Notes: a model not told the origin generated them from the letters alone. Counted from the stretch's first letter, positions 1 through 6,800 are shown. The stretch is DNA of 11,844 nucleotides from Gammaproteobacteria bacterium (GCA_030426005.1 JAUHZM010000074.1:1-11844); one strand, 5' to 3'. Numbers and translations: made by a program.

Positions 1-27
1 TAGCGCCAAGGTATTTGCAAATTTCAT
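1..27 (-). CDS. N-terminus of an unidentified exported or membrane protein (partial)
   Basis: Reading leftwards from an ATG at 25-27, nine codons (MKFANTLAL) are visible before the window ends. A good ribosome-binding site, GGAG, lies at 37-40 on the minus strand, 9 nt before the ATG. A lysine followed by small and hydrophobic residues looks like the start of a signal peptide, so export is likely but unproven. The gene follows trmJ on the same strand after about 200 bp. Nothing can be said about its function. Confidence 0.6.
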
Positions 28-94
28 GGTTTGTTTCTCCCCACGTGTTCTTATTAAGCTTAAAAAATCTGAAACGAAACGGTGTTGCAACTGG

Positions 95-125
95 CTTATA
101 AACCGTGCTGAGACGAGTCTAGCAA
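95..125 (-). promoter_or_regulatory. weak candidate promoter for the left-edge gene
   Basis: The 200 bp between trmJ and the left-edge gene (28-228) contain no gene. On the minus strand a TATAAG (95-100) could be a -10 element and TTGCTA (120-125) a -35, but the 19-nt spacer is longer than ideal. No convincing trmJ terminator was found here, so read-through from trmJ is also possible. Confidence 0.22.
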
Positions 126-228
126 CTGATTTTGGGAGTGAATATCCCCTAACTAGGTGAAATTCGCCAGTCGAAACCGGTCAGACTACATTTTTGTGGG
201 GTCGGTGCGGAGCGTACTAGCGGTGAGC

Positions 229-948
229 TTAAGAACGATTTTTTTCGACCGCAGAAAGAATGCCGCGCAAGATATTTAACTCCAGCACATCCGGTTCAGC
301 ACGGGTAAACAAGTGTCGTAACCGCTGCATCGTTTCGCCCTGATGCGGGCGTAAGAAGCGGATGTCACCGAGCACCTGCTCTAGATGAACATAAAAACGC
401 TCGATGTCTTCTGAGGTCGGCAAATCTCGCTGTGCCGGTGCTTTTTCCTGCATCGGCGTGCATCGCATGGCGGCTTTATACACCTCGTACGAAAGGGTTT
501 GCACCGCGGCGGCCATATTCAGCGAGCTGTATTCGGGATTGGCAGGAATCGTCACGCGGTACTTCGCATGCTTAATGTCCTCATTATGTAAGCCCATGCG
601 CTCCGGGCCAAAAATCAGCGCAACCGGCCCTTTTTGTGCGTCCTGCACCAACAAAGAAGCCGCTGCTTCAGGATCTAGTTCAGGTAAATCGTAACCACGC
701 GGGCGCGCAGTGCTGGCGATCACAGTCGTGCAATCGGCGATTGCGTCGGGCAAGGTATCGAATAGACGCGCGTTGGCCACCACATCCGTCGCGCCAGCCG
801 CCATTTTCTCAGCCTCGTCGGACGGAAAATCGCGCGGCTCAACCAAAGTCAGATCGGTTAGCCCCATGGTCTTCATCGACCGCGCGGCTGAACCAATATT
901 GCCAGGATGAAATGTGCGTACCAATACGATGCGGATATTGTTCAACAT
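229..948 (-). CDS. trmJ: tRNA (cytidine/uridine-2'-O-)-methyltransferase TrmJ
   Basis: A SPOUT-superfamily (SpoU/TrmH) methyltransferase that uses S-adenosylmethionine to methylate the ribose 2'-OH of nucleotide 32 in the anticodon loop of several tRNAs; it acts in the cytosol as a dimer. All three SPOUT motifs are present: motif 1 around residues 16-29 (GNIGSAAR, with the catalytic Arg23 of the family at the same position), motif 2 FGPERMGL at 113-120, and motif 3 at 134-146 (IPANPEYSSLN). The C-terminus (FTRAEP..LELNILRGIL) also matches E. coli TrmJ as I remember it. The ATG at 948 is chosen because it gives MLNNIRIVLVRT, aligning with the E. coli start, and has an AGG about 6 nt upstream; a TTG 27 nt earlier would add nine residues. 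Length is 239 residues against about 246 in E. coli. Isolated from the usual suhB/iscR neighbours, at least on the visible side. Confidence 0.95.
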   Translation of the reverse strand: MLNNIRIVLVRTFHPGNIGSAARSMKTMGLTDLTLVEPRDFPSDEAEKMAAGATDVVANARLFDTLPDAIADCTTVIASTARPRGYDLPELDPEAAASLLVQDAQKGPVALIFGPERMGLHNEDIKHAKYRVTIPANPEYSSLNMAAAVQTLSYEVYKAAMRCTPMQEKAPAQRDLPTSEDIERFYVHLEQVLGDIRFLRPHQGETMQRLRHLFTRAEPDVLELNILRGILSAVEKNRS

Positions 949-1090
949 AAACGACCTGTTTAAAGAATCAAGCAATCAAAACAGATCGCAAGGTACACCA
1001 GACCCTGTCCAAGACCAAGCTAGATTAGTCAAATTGCCATGGCTTAGCGTCGAAGTCATCTCGCAAAGCACCCATCTCTCTAGCTGCTCA

Positions 1091-1171
1091 TCAGCCTGAG
1101 GCATTGTATCTCTCCCATCATCCTGAGGCGTTTCACATTTTCTGTCATCCTGAGGCGCTCTCTTTCAACTG
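1091..1171. repeat. 27-bp-period array of REP half-sites
   Basis: The 12-mer TCATCCTGAGGC (first copy TCAGCCTGAGGC) begins at 1091, 1118, 1145 and 1172, exactly 27 bp apart each time. The 15 bp between copies are diverged and pyrimidine-rich. Only the last copy continues into the full REP palindrome. The conserved 12-mer is the left arm of the REP found elsewhere in this window. It lies between the divergent trmJ and receptor genes. Confidence 0.8.
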
Positions 1172-1203
1172 TCATCCTGAGGCGCAACGCGCCGAAGGAT
1201 CTC
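1171..1203. repeat. REP-like palindrome, copy 1
   Basis: Folds as ATCCT-GA-GGCGC, loop AAC, GCGCC-GA-AGGAT: two perfect 5-bp stems separated by a tandem GA/GA mismatch, which can pair as sheared G-A. Similar copies occur at 5909-5941, 6581-6614 and 6634-6667, so this is a dispersed intergenic element. REP families are normally mobilised by RAYT transposases; none is in this window. Confidence 0.85.
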
Positions 1204-1343
1204 ATCCACCATCCCCAACCCAACAGGCAAGCAGGAAAATCCCCCAAAGCACCGCTATACTTAACATCAAGGGGATGCAATCACACGACCAAACCACGTC
1301 AGCATCAGGCCGCGCCGCGCATGGACTTGGCGGCAGTTATGCT

Positions 1344-1358
1344 TGAATACGTATGCAG
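1344..1358. promoter_or_regulatory. operator-like palindrome 1 upstream of the TonB-dependent receptor
   Basis: TGAATACGTATGCAG, a near-perfect palindrome of the form TGNATACGTATNCA with a central CG. An identical 15-mer lies 32 bp further on, about three helical turns, so both would face the same side of the DNA. CG-centred palindromes in pairs are typical of LacI-family sugar regulators, but the regulator is not in the window and GntR-type binding cannot be excluded. Confidence 0.6.
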
Positions 1359-1375
1359 AATATTCCCCCTAGTCA

Positions 1376-1390
1376 TGAATACGTATGCAG
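1376..1390. promoter_or_regulatory. operator-like palindrome 2 upstream of the TonB-dependent receptor
   Basis: Second exact copy of the 15-bp site TGAATACGTATGCAG, ending 85 bp before the receptor ATG. The AT-rich stretch 1420-1460 downstream is the likely promoter zone (TTGAGC at 1426-1431, TACAAT at 1438-1443), but no pair of hexamers has good spacing, so I do not name a promoter. The site position is compatible with either activation or blocking of RNA polymerase. Confidence 0.6.
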
Positions 1391-1475
1391 CTGCTTCCTT
1401 GGTTTGCAGCATTCAAATACGATTATTGAGCGATTATTACAATATTATTAAATTGAATTACTCAAGAGGAAGATC

Positions 1476-4268
1476 ATGAAAATGGTAACTCATAAAAACA
1501 GCAAAACTGGCCGCAATGTGGCTGGCAAAGCTGCAGGGTCAAAGGTGGCGGGGTTTTACCGAACAACTCTCTCCACGTGTATTGCAGCGGCAATCGCAGG
1601 CGTTGCAGCGCCGAGCGTGATGGCACAAAGCGATGACGACAACGTATTAGAAGAAGTTGTGGTTACCGGCTACCGTGCCAGTATTCGTGACTCGATCGAT
1701 CAAAAACGTTTTTCGGACGTGGTCGTTGAATCGATCAGTGCGGAAGACATCGGTAAACTGCCGGATTCCAGTATCGCTGAGTCCATTGCACGTCTTCCTG
1801 GTTTAGCAGCACAGCGTCTGGATGGTCGAGCTAGCTCGATCTCAGTCCGTGGCTTCAACGAAGATTTCTCTACCACCACGTTTAACGGTCGTGAGCAGGT
1901 CTCAATCGACGACAACCGTGGGGTTCAATTCGACCTGTATCCGTCTGAAATTATGTCAGCGGTGACAGTCTACAAAACGCCAACCGCATCGTTAGTGAAT
2001 CAAGGCATCGCCGGCACCATCGACCTGCAAACCGTGCGTCCTCTGGATCGTCGCGAAAGCGTTACTGCGCTGAACATCTCAGCCGAGAAAAACAGCCTGA
2101 ATAACCTGAACGCTGATGGCGAAGACACGGGTTATCGCGGCACGTTCTCATACATCGATCAATTTGCTGATGACACTGTGGGCGTGGCCTTAGCGCTGTC
2201 GACCTTTGAGTCACCGAATAATGAAGAGCGTTGGAATGCCTGGGGTTACCCAACCGACGATGCGGGTAACAACGTATTAGGTGGCGCTAAGCCATTCGTG
2301 CGTTCGTCAAACCTGCAACGTGACACCTTTATGGGTGTGGTTCAGTACGAGCCAACCGAGAATCTGTCGATTACGGCTGATGCACTGTATATTGACTTCT
2401 TAGACGAAAAAATCCTGCGTGGTATCGAAATTCCAGGCGCGATCTGGGGCGGTGGTTTTGGCACCGAGTTCACACCAGGCACGGTTGAAAACGGTTTCGT
2501 CACCAGCGGCACGCTCTCGAATGTGATGGGCGTCGTGCGCAATGACTTCGAACAGCGTGACGCCACACTGAAAAACTTCGGTTTGAATGTCGAGCTAGCA
2601 TTGAACGAAAGCATGACCCTGGAAGTTGACGCCAGCACCTCGCAAACTGAGCGCACGGTCTGGAGTCTGGAGAGCTACTCCGGTACTGGTCGCGGCACCG
2701 GCGTTGGTGCGACTGACACCTTAGCGTTCACGATGGACGGCCAAGAAGGCGTGACTTTCAACAACCAACTGAACTACGCAGATCCAGCACTGGTACAACT
2801 CGGTGCCGCGTTGAGCTGGGGTAACGGCAGCACCGTACCATCGGATGGCCAAGACGGGTTTATTAACATCCCAGAAGTTGACGATGAGTTAAACGCGTTC
2901 CGTGTTGACCTGTCGAAAGACTTCAACGAAGGCTTCCTGACCAAACTGACCTTCGGTGTGAACTACACAGACCGCACCAAAGAAAAACGCGATTCCGGCT
3001 TCTTCTTGACGCTGCGTGACTACCCGAACCGTACTGGCGTTCCAGCGGGTTACGAAGTAGCACCAACCTCATTGGAGTTCTTAGGTCTGGGCAATATGTT
3101 GTCTTACGACTCCTTTGGTTTGTATCGCGATGGTTTTTACACTGAAACCGATGAGAGCCTGACCTCTAATAACCGTTTGATCAATACTTGGTCAGTCAAC
3201 GAAAAAATCACCACGGCCTTTGTGCGGGCTGACTTCGCGACTGAACTGGCGGGTATGCCATTAACGGGTAACGTTGGTCTGCAATACGTTGACACCGATC
3301 AAACCTCAGTCGGCAACGCGGTTACCAGTCAAAATGGCTTTGCCGTCGCGCAATCACGTGAAGCCGGTGCTGACTACGATCACACCTTGCCAAGCTTGAA
3401 TATGTCGTTGGAACTATCTGACACGCAAAAACTGCGTTTGGGATTGGCCCGCACTATCTCTCGCTCACGTATGGACCGCATGAACGCCGGTTTTGGTTAT
3501 AGCTTTAACGCCGCGTTTAACGCTGCGGGCTTGCCACCATTCTCTGCCGAAGGCGGTAACCCAGAATTGCGACCAAACGAAGCAGATCAGTTTGACCTGA
3601 GCTATGAGTGGTACTTCAGCGATGAAGGATACTTAGCTGTGGCGTACTTCTATAAAGATCTGCGCGCGTGGCAAGAGCAAATTGAAATCGTCACCGACTT
3701 CAGCGGCATCATTCCTCCCGGTGTTGAAGGTTTGATCAATAACACTACCGGTGTCACACGTGCTTGGGTGGATAACACCACCGGCAGCATCGACGGCTTT
3801 GAATTAACCGGCGTATTGCCAGGTAATGTGATCTCTGAGTCGCTTGATGGTTTTGGTTTGAGCGTGAGTGCTTCCTTCCTGGACAGCGAGCTGGATTCAG
3901 CCATCGACGGTGGCCCAATCGTGGTACCTGGTTTGTCGGAAGAAATCGTTAATGCCACCTTGTTCTACGAGAAGAACGGCTTCAGCGCACGTGCCAGCGT
4001 ACGTGATCGTGAAGACTTCCTCGGCGAGCGTTTTGGTATCTCCTTCAGCCGTCAGTTCACTACCGTGAAAGGCGCGACCATTTGGGATGCCCAAATCGGT
4101 TACGACTTTGGTGAAGCCGGTATCGAAGCCTTAGATGGTCTGGCGATCTCATTCCAGGCGCAAAACATCACCGACGAGCCGTACACCACGGTCAGTGGCG
4201 ATGGCTTCATTACAGACTTCCAACGTTACGGTCGAACGTATTTGATCAATGCGCGCTACCGTTTCTAA
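1476..4268 (+). CDS. TonB-dependent outer-membrane receptor (TonB-Xanth-Caul type)
   Basis: A 930-residue outer-membrane active transporter that takes up a scarce ligand using energy from TonB/ExbBD. In order it shows: a long basic N-region and hydrophobic segment forming a signal peptide (residues 1-50, probable cleavage after Ala50 in SVMA/QS); a TonB box at about 59-65 (EEVVVTG); a plug domain at about 70-200 with ISVRGF, the FNGR signature, a YPSEI segment, VYKTPTA and the TIDLQT..PLD signature typical of the TIGR01782 family; then a long beta-barrel ending in Tyr-Arg-Phe, the aromatic C-terminus needed for barrel assembly. Start: ATG at 1476 with AGAGGA at 1465-1470. Members of this family usually serve carbohydrate or other complex-substrate uptake; the ligand here is unknown. 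Two operator-like palindromes lie upstream and a halogenase gene follows. A transcription terminator separates the two. Confidence 0.95.
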   Translation: MKMVTHKNSKTGRNVAGKAAGSKVAGFYRTTLSTCIAAAIAGVAAPSVMAQSDDDNVLEEVVVTGYRASIRDSIDQKRFSDVVVESISAEDIGKLPDSSIAESIARLPGLAAQRLDGRASSISVRGFNEDFSTTTFNGREQVSIDDNRGVQFDLYPSEIMSAVTVYKTPTASLVNQGIAGTIDLQTVRPLDRRESVTALNISAEKNSLNNLNADGEDTGYRGTFSYIDQFADDTVGVALALSTFESPNNEERWNAWGYPTDDAGNNVLGGAKPFVRSSNLQRDTFMGVVQYEPTENLSITADALYIDFLDEKILRGIEIPGAIWGGGFGTEFTPGTVENGFVTSGTLSNVMGVVRNDFEQRDATLKNFGLNVELALNESMTLEVDASTSQTERTVWSLESYSGTGRGTGVGATDTLAFTMDGQEGVTFNNQLNYADPALVQLGAALSWGNGSTVPSDGQDGFINIPEVDDELNAFRVDLSKDFNEGFLTKLTFGVNYTDRTKEKRDSGFFLTLRDYPNRTGVPAGYEVAPTSLEFLGLGNMLSYDSFGLYRDGFYTETDESLTSNNRLINTWSVNEKITTAFVRADFATELAGMPLTGNVGLQYVDTDQTSVGNAVTSQNGFAVAQSREAGADYDHTLPSLNMSLELSDTQKLRLGLARTISRSRMDRMNAGFGYSFNAAFNAAGLPPFSAEGGNPELRPNEADQFDLSYEWYFSDEGYLAVAYFYKDLRAWQEQIEIVTDFSGIIPPGVEGLINNTTGVTRAWVDNTTGSIDGFELTGVLPGNVISESLDGFGLSVSASFLDSELDSAIDGGPIVVPGLSEEIVNATLFYEKNGFSARASVRDREDFLGERFGISFSRQFTTVKGATIWDAQIGYDFGEAGIEALDGLAISFQAQNITDEPYTTVSGDGFITDFQRYGRTYLINARYRF

Positions 4269-4295
4269 GTAGCGCGGCCTACCCCTTTGCCGCGC
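4252..4295 (+). other. two overlapping, mutually exclusive hairpins across the receptor stop codon
   Basis: CGCGCTAC (4252-4259) pairs with GTAGCGCG (4269-4276), placing the stop codon in a 9-nt loop. GCGCGGC (4272-4278) also pairs with GCCGCGC (4289-4295). The two stems share 4272-4276, so only one can form at a time. Neither is followed by a U-tract. They may protect the 3' end or alternate with ribosome position; chance in a GC-rich stretch is possible. Confidence 0.45.
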
Positions 4296-4330
4296 CGCCG
4301 ATTCTTACCCAGGTTGGCGGACGGCAACAG

Positions 4331-4366
4331 AAAGACCCTGTGGACTTTGGTTTACAGGGTTTTTTT
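4331..4366 (+). terminator. intrinsic terminator after the TonB-dependent receptor
   Basis: ACCCTGT (4335-4341) pairs with ACAGGGT (4354-4360); the stem can extend by a G-T and three A-T pairs (4331-4334 with 4361-4364). It runs straight into seven T residues (4360-4366). It ends only 34 bp before the halogenase ATG, so the receptor and halogenase are probably separate transcription units, or the halogenase receives only read-through. Confidence 0.88.
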
Positions 4367-4393
4367 GTACTGATCGAAACAAGCCTTTACACT
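4365..4393 (+). promoter_or_regulatory. candidate promoter giving a leaderless halogenase mRNA
   Basis: TTGTAC (4365-4370), 17 nt, then TACACT (4388-4393, four of six matches to TATAAT). Transcription would begin about 7 nt downstream, that is at or next to the ATG at 4401. No Shine-Dalgarno is present in the 20 nt before that ATG, which fits leaderless translation. The -35 is poor, so this is tentative. Confidence 0.3.
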
Positions 4394-4400
4394 TCAAAAC

Positions 4401-5906
4401 ATGACTGAACAACGTATCAATAAGGTCGTTATCGTAGGCGGTGGCACGGCCGGTTGGATTACCGCTGCGGTGCTGGCGCGATTGCTGGGCAAAACCCTCA
4501 ACATCACCTTGATCGAATCCGACGCCATCGGCACAGTTGGGGTTGGCGAAGCGACCATTCCACCGATTCTCACGCTTAATAAAGCGCTCGGCATTGATCA
4601 GCTCGAATTTATGACCCAAACCAAGGCCACCATCAAGCTTGGGATTGAGTTTGAGAACTGGCGTAAACCGGGGCATCGTTACATGCATGCCTTCGGCAAA
4701 CTCGGGCGTGACTACCCGTTCTGCGGCTTCGAGCAACTGTGGTTACGTGGTCTGCGAGAAGGGTGCAGTACCGACTTTTGGGACTATTCGCTCAACTATC
4801 AGGCTGCCAAGCAAGGCAAGTTCGCTCTGTTGGAATCGATCCCCAAAACCGACATGCAGGGCATCATTTATGCCTATCATTTTGATGCTGGCTTGTATGC
4901 GAATTTTCTACGCGAGTTAAGCATCAAAGCAGGTGTGCAGCGCATTGAAGGCAAAATCGAGCAGGTGAATCAACACCCGGATTCCGGATTTATCCAAAGT
5001 CTAAACTTAGCAGATGGACAGACCGTAGATGGTGACCTGTTTATCGATTGCTCCGGTTTTCGCGGCTTACTGATCAAGCAAACACTCGGCGTCGACTATG
5101 AGGACTGGTCCAACTGGCTTCTGAATGATTCTGCACTGGCGGTGCAGTCCGAGGCCACGCGCCCCATCAAACCGTACACGCAATCAATCGCGCATCAAGC
5201 CGGTTGGCGTTGGCGCATTCCGTTAACACATCGCACCGGTAATGGCGTAGTGTTCAGCTCCGACTTTATGCAGGCCGATGACGCCGAACAAATACTGCGC
5301 ACCGACGTCGACGTCGACGGCGACCTGCTCGGCGAACCGCGGTTAATTAAGTTCACCACCGGCAAACGTCGACAAGCCTGGCATAAAAACTGCGTCGCCA
5401 TCGGCTTGTCATCGGGCTTCTTGGAACCACTGGAATCCACCAGTATTCACATGATCCAAACCGCCGCGATCCGTTTGCTCAAACTGTTCCCGCACACCGG
5501 CATCAAAGACGCCGAAGTCGCTGAATACAATCGCCAGACCAATGATGAGATCGACCATATTCGTGACTTCATCATCCTGCACTATCACGCCACCGAACGG
5601 GACGACAGCGACTACTGGCGACACTGCCGCACCATGTCCATTCCAGACAGCTTGCGACACAAGATCGAATTGTTCCAGCAAACCGGCAAAGTCAGCACAC
5701 CGACCGAGCACCTGTTCTCCGACGTCGCCTGGCAACAAGTGATGATCGGGCAGGGCATCGAACCCCAGGGGTACCACCCATTAGCGGATGCCATGAGCTC
5801 CGAGCAACTAGTCGAATACCATCGAAATATCAAAAGCATCATCAATCAGGTGGTCGACAAGCTCCCTAAGCATCAGGACTTTTTAGAGGCCGTGCACAAG
5901 TCGTAA
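4401..5906 (+). CDS. flavin-dependent tryptophan-halogenase-family protein
   Basis: A 501-residue FADH2-dependent halogenase (PF04820). Family members make HOCl or HOBr from reduced flavin, O2 and halide, and pass it through a tunnel to an activated aromatic ring, classically tryptophan or indole. Visible: FAD-binding GGGTAGW at 13-19; GVGEATIP at 47-54; Lys79, the exact number of the catalytic lysine in PrnA and RebH; GDLFIDCSGFRG at 211-222; the diagnostic WRWRIP at 269-274; and LEPLEST at 341-347, whose Glu345 is probably the active-site glutamate (Glu346 in PrnA). All hallmarks are intact, so it should be active. A flavin reductase must be supplied from elsewhere. Homologues next to TonB-dependent receptors, such as BrvH from Brevundimonas and Xanthomonas enzymes, brominate free indoles rather than tryptophan, and the true substrate is unknown. 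No Shine-Dalgarno precedes the start; a REP begins 3 nt after the stop codon. Confidence 0.93.
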   Translation: MTEQRINKVVIVGGGTAGWITAAVLARLLGKTLNITLIESDAIGTVGVGEATIPPILTLNKALGIDQLEFMTQTKATIKLGIEFENWRKPGHRYMHAFGKLGRDYPFCGFEQLWLRGLREGCSTDFWDYSLNYQAAKQGKFALLESIPKTDMQGIIYAYHFDAGLYANFLRELSIKAGVQRIEGKIEQVNQHPDSGFIQSLNLADGQTVDGDLFIDCSGFRGLLIKQTLGVDYEDWSNWLLNDSALAVQSEATRPIKPYTQSIAHQAGWRWRIPLTHRTGNGVVFSSDFMQADDAEQILRTDVDVDGDLLGEPRLIKFTTGKRRQAWHKNCVAIGLSSGFLEPLESTSIHMIQTAAIRLLKLFPHTGIKDAEVAEYNRQTNDEIDHIRDFIILHYHATERDDSDYWRHCRTMSIPDSLRHKIELFQQTGKVSTPTEHLFSDVAWQQVMIGQGIEPQGYHPLADAMSSEQLVEYHRNIKSIINQVVDKLPKHQDFLEAVHKS

Positions 5907-5908
5907 GT

Positions 5909-5941
5909 GAGATCCTTCGGCGCGTTGCGCCTCAGGATGAC
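5909..5941. repeat. REP-like palindrome, copy 2, directly after the halogenase
   Basis: Inverted copy of the element at 1171-1203, with loop GTT: ATCCT-TC-GGCGC / GCGCC-TC-AGGAT on this strand. It starts 3 nt after the halogenase stop codon, a classic REP position where the hairpin can protect the mRNA 3' end. There is no following T-run, so it is not itself an intrinsic terminator. Confidence 0.85.
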
Positions 5942-5979
5942 GGCTTGGGTAGGACCTTGAATTTGAAGGATCAATTTAG

Positions 5980-5991
5980 TCCCGAACGGGA
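5980..5991. promoter_or_regulatory. operator-like palindrome TCCCGAACGGGA
   Basis: Arms TCCCG and CGGGA are perfect around a central AA. A related perfect 10-bp palindrome lies exactly 50 bp downstream. The 40 bp between are strongly A+T-rich. Such paired CCCG-N2-CGGG sites look like operators of a small helix-turn-helix regulator, but no regulator gene or divergent gene start lies next to them. Confidence 0.45.
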
Positions 5992-6030
5992 ATAATATCG
6001 GTGTGAAACGATAACAACTTGTAAAATTAT

Positions 6031-6040
6031 CCCGATCGGG
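6031..6040. promoter_or_regulatory. operator-like palindrome CCCGATCGGG
   Basis: Perfect 10-bp palindrome, preceded by TTAT as its partner at 5981-5990 is preceded by TTAGT. Start-to-start distance to the partner is 50 bp, near five helical turns. The next gene on the plus strand is more than 800 bp away, and the nearest minus-strand gene ends at 6148 behind a terminator, so the pair appears orphaned. Confidence 0.45.
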
Positions 6041-6085
6041 TTGATTGGTGGTCTGTCGTATCAGGGAAGTAGTGACGACACTCAC

Positions 6086-6131
6086 AAACAAAAAGCTGCG
6101 GTGCGGTGTTCTCCAGCGCCACCGCACCGCA
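6086..6131 (-). terminator. intrinsic terminator of the small membrane-protein gene
   Basis: On the minus strand TGCGGTGCGGTG (6120-6131) pairs perfectly over 12 bp with CACCGCACCGCA (6097-6108) around an 11-nt loop. It is followed by GC and then TTTTTGTTT. It sits 17 bp beyond the stop codon of the 6148-6498 gene. The plus strand has no T-run after the stem, so it works in one direction only. Confidence 0.9.
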
Positions 6132-6147
6132 ACCACTCTACCGATGC

Positions 6148-6498
6148 TTATAACGGATACGGCACATCGGCGAGTAACTTTGCCATGCCGTTGACTACCC
6201 GGTACAAGGCCCATAACCAAACTACGCCCCAAATCACCAGGCCAACACCGATGTATAACAGCAGCGCGCCCATGATGGTCCAGAACAAACTCCACCAAAA
6301 CACACGCGTCGCATTCACCAGGTGACTATGGTAAATCGTTCCGTTGGCACCGTTTTTCTGGATCATCGCCCAGATCGCACCGAACAAAAGCGGGATCGCC
6401 GTAAACAAACCGATCACCAGCAAAATATACGAAACCAGCGCATGCGATTTATATTCGCTGTCGCCAACATTAGCAGTCGTGGTAATTAACGCACTCAT
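6148..6498 (-). CDS. small inner-membrane protein, DUF4870-like
   Basis: A 116-residue integral membrane protein. Residues 20-46 form one hydrophobic helix (SYILLVIGLFTAIPLLFGAI). Residues 66-99 form a long hydrophobic block rich in Trp, large enough for two closely spaced helices. Between them the loop KNGANGTIYHSHLVNATRVF carries the G-T-x2-x-SH-x3-x-R-x-F pattern I associate with the DUF4870-type family of beta- and gammaproteobacteria; biochemical function is unknown. The ATG at 6498 is chosen because GAGG (6507-6510) lies 8 nt upstream; a GTG 27 nt earlier is open but has no better site. It is a single-gene unit: its own terminator follows and the REP pair at 6576-6672 lies upstream. Family assignment is from pattern memory. 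Confidence 0.82.
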   Translation of the reverse strand: MSALITTTANVGDSEYKSHALVSYILLVIGLFTAIPLLFGAIWAMIQKNGANGTIYHSHLVNATRVFWWSLFWTIMGALLLYIGVGLVIWGVVWLWALYRVVNGMAKLLADVPYPL

Positions 6499-6575
6499 AA
6501 AAAATACCTCGTGTAACCCAATCACATAATCGTGTTGTTACTAACTTAGATGCAAAAACTTTTGATTTGGATTCA

Positions 6576-6672
6576 GTTGGTGAGATCCTTCGGCGCGAAG
6601 CGCCTCAGGATGACATCGATATAAACCGACAACGTCATCCTGAGGCGCTTCGCGCCGAAGGATCTCACCAAC
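6576..6672. repeat. inverted pair of REP palindromes (BIME-like)
   Basis: Two REP copies (6581-6614 and 6634-6667) face each other. Including flanks, 6576-6614 and 6634-6672 are a perfect 39-bp inverted repeat around a 19-bp loop. Each half also folds alone with loop GAAG/CTTC. The perfect identity, compared with the diverged copy at 1171, suggests recent spread or ongoing correction. It lies between the start of the DUF4870-like gene and the 6890 gene; no terminator role is evident. Confidence 0.9.
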
Positions 6673-6800
6673 TCAAAAAACAACCCAAAACCCAACTGCC
6701 AAAATTCAGAATCCAACCAAAACAGCCAAGAACCGCAGTGACACAGATTGTCCACACACCTGTAAAACCGCATCAAATAGGGCTTCTCAGCCGCCAATAA

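Noticed and set aside
949..975. Upstream TTG start for trmJ
   Set aside because: The ATG at 948 aligns with the E. coli TrmJ start as recalled and has a nearby AGG; the extra nine residues are not part of the family.
1080..1280. Minus-strand ORF of 66 codons with a repeated LRMT motif every nine residues
   Set aside because: It is the translation of the 27-bp REP half-site array and REP hairpin; such RSFGALRLRMT-type products are a well-known artefact of this repeat family and there is no ribosome-binding site.
1426..1454. Promoter hexamers TTGAGC and TAAATT in front of the receptor
   Set aside because: The -10 matches only four of six positions in a generally A+T-rich stretch, and other alignments are equally good; not enough to call a promoter.
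2342..2656. 104-codon minus-strand ORF inside the receptor gene
   Set aside because: Antisense shadow of a clearly coding beta-barrel region.
5409..5777. 122-codon minus-strand ORF inside the halogenase
   Set aside because: Shadow of the halogenase frame; no start signal and no recognisable domain.
6041..6325. 94-codon plus-strand ORF after the CCCG palindromes
   Set aside because: It starts at a TTG with no ribosome-binding site and is mostly antisense to the terminator and coding sequence of the DUF4870-like gene.
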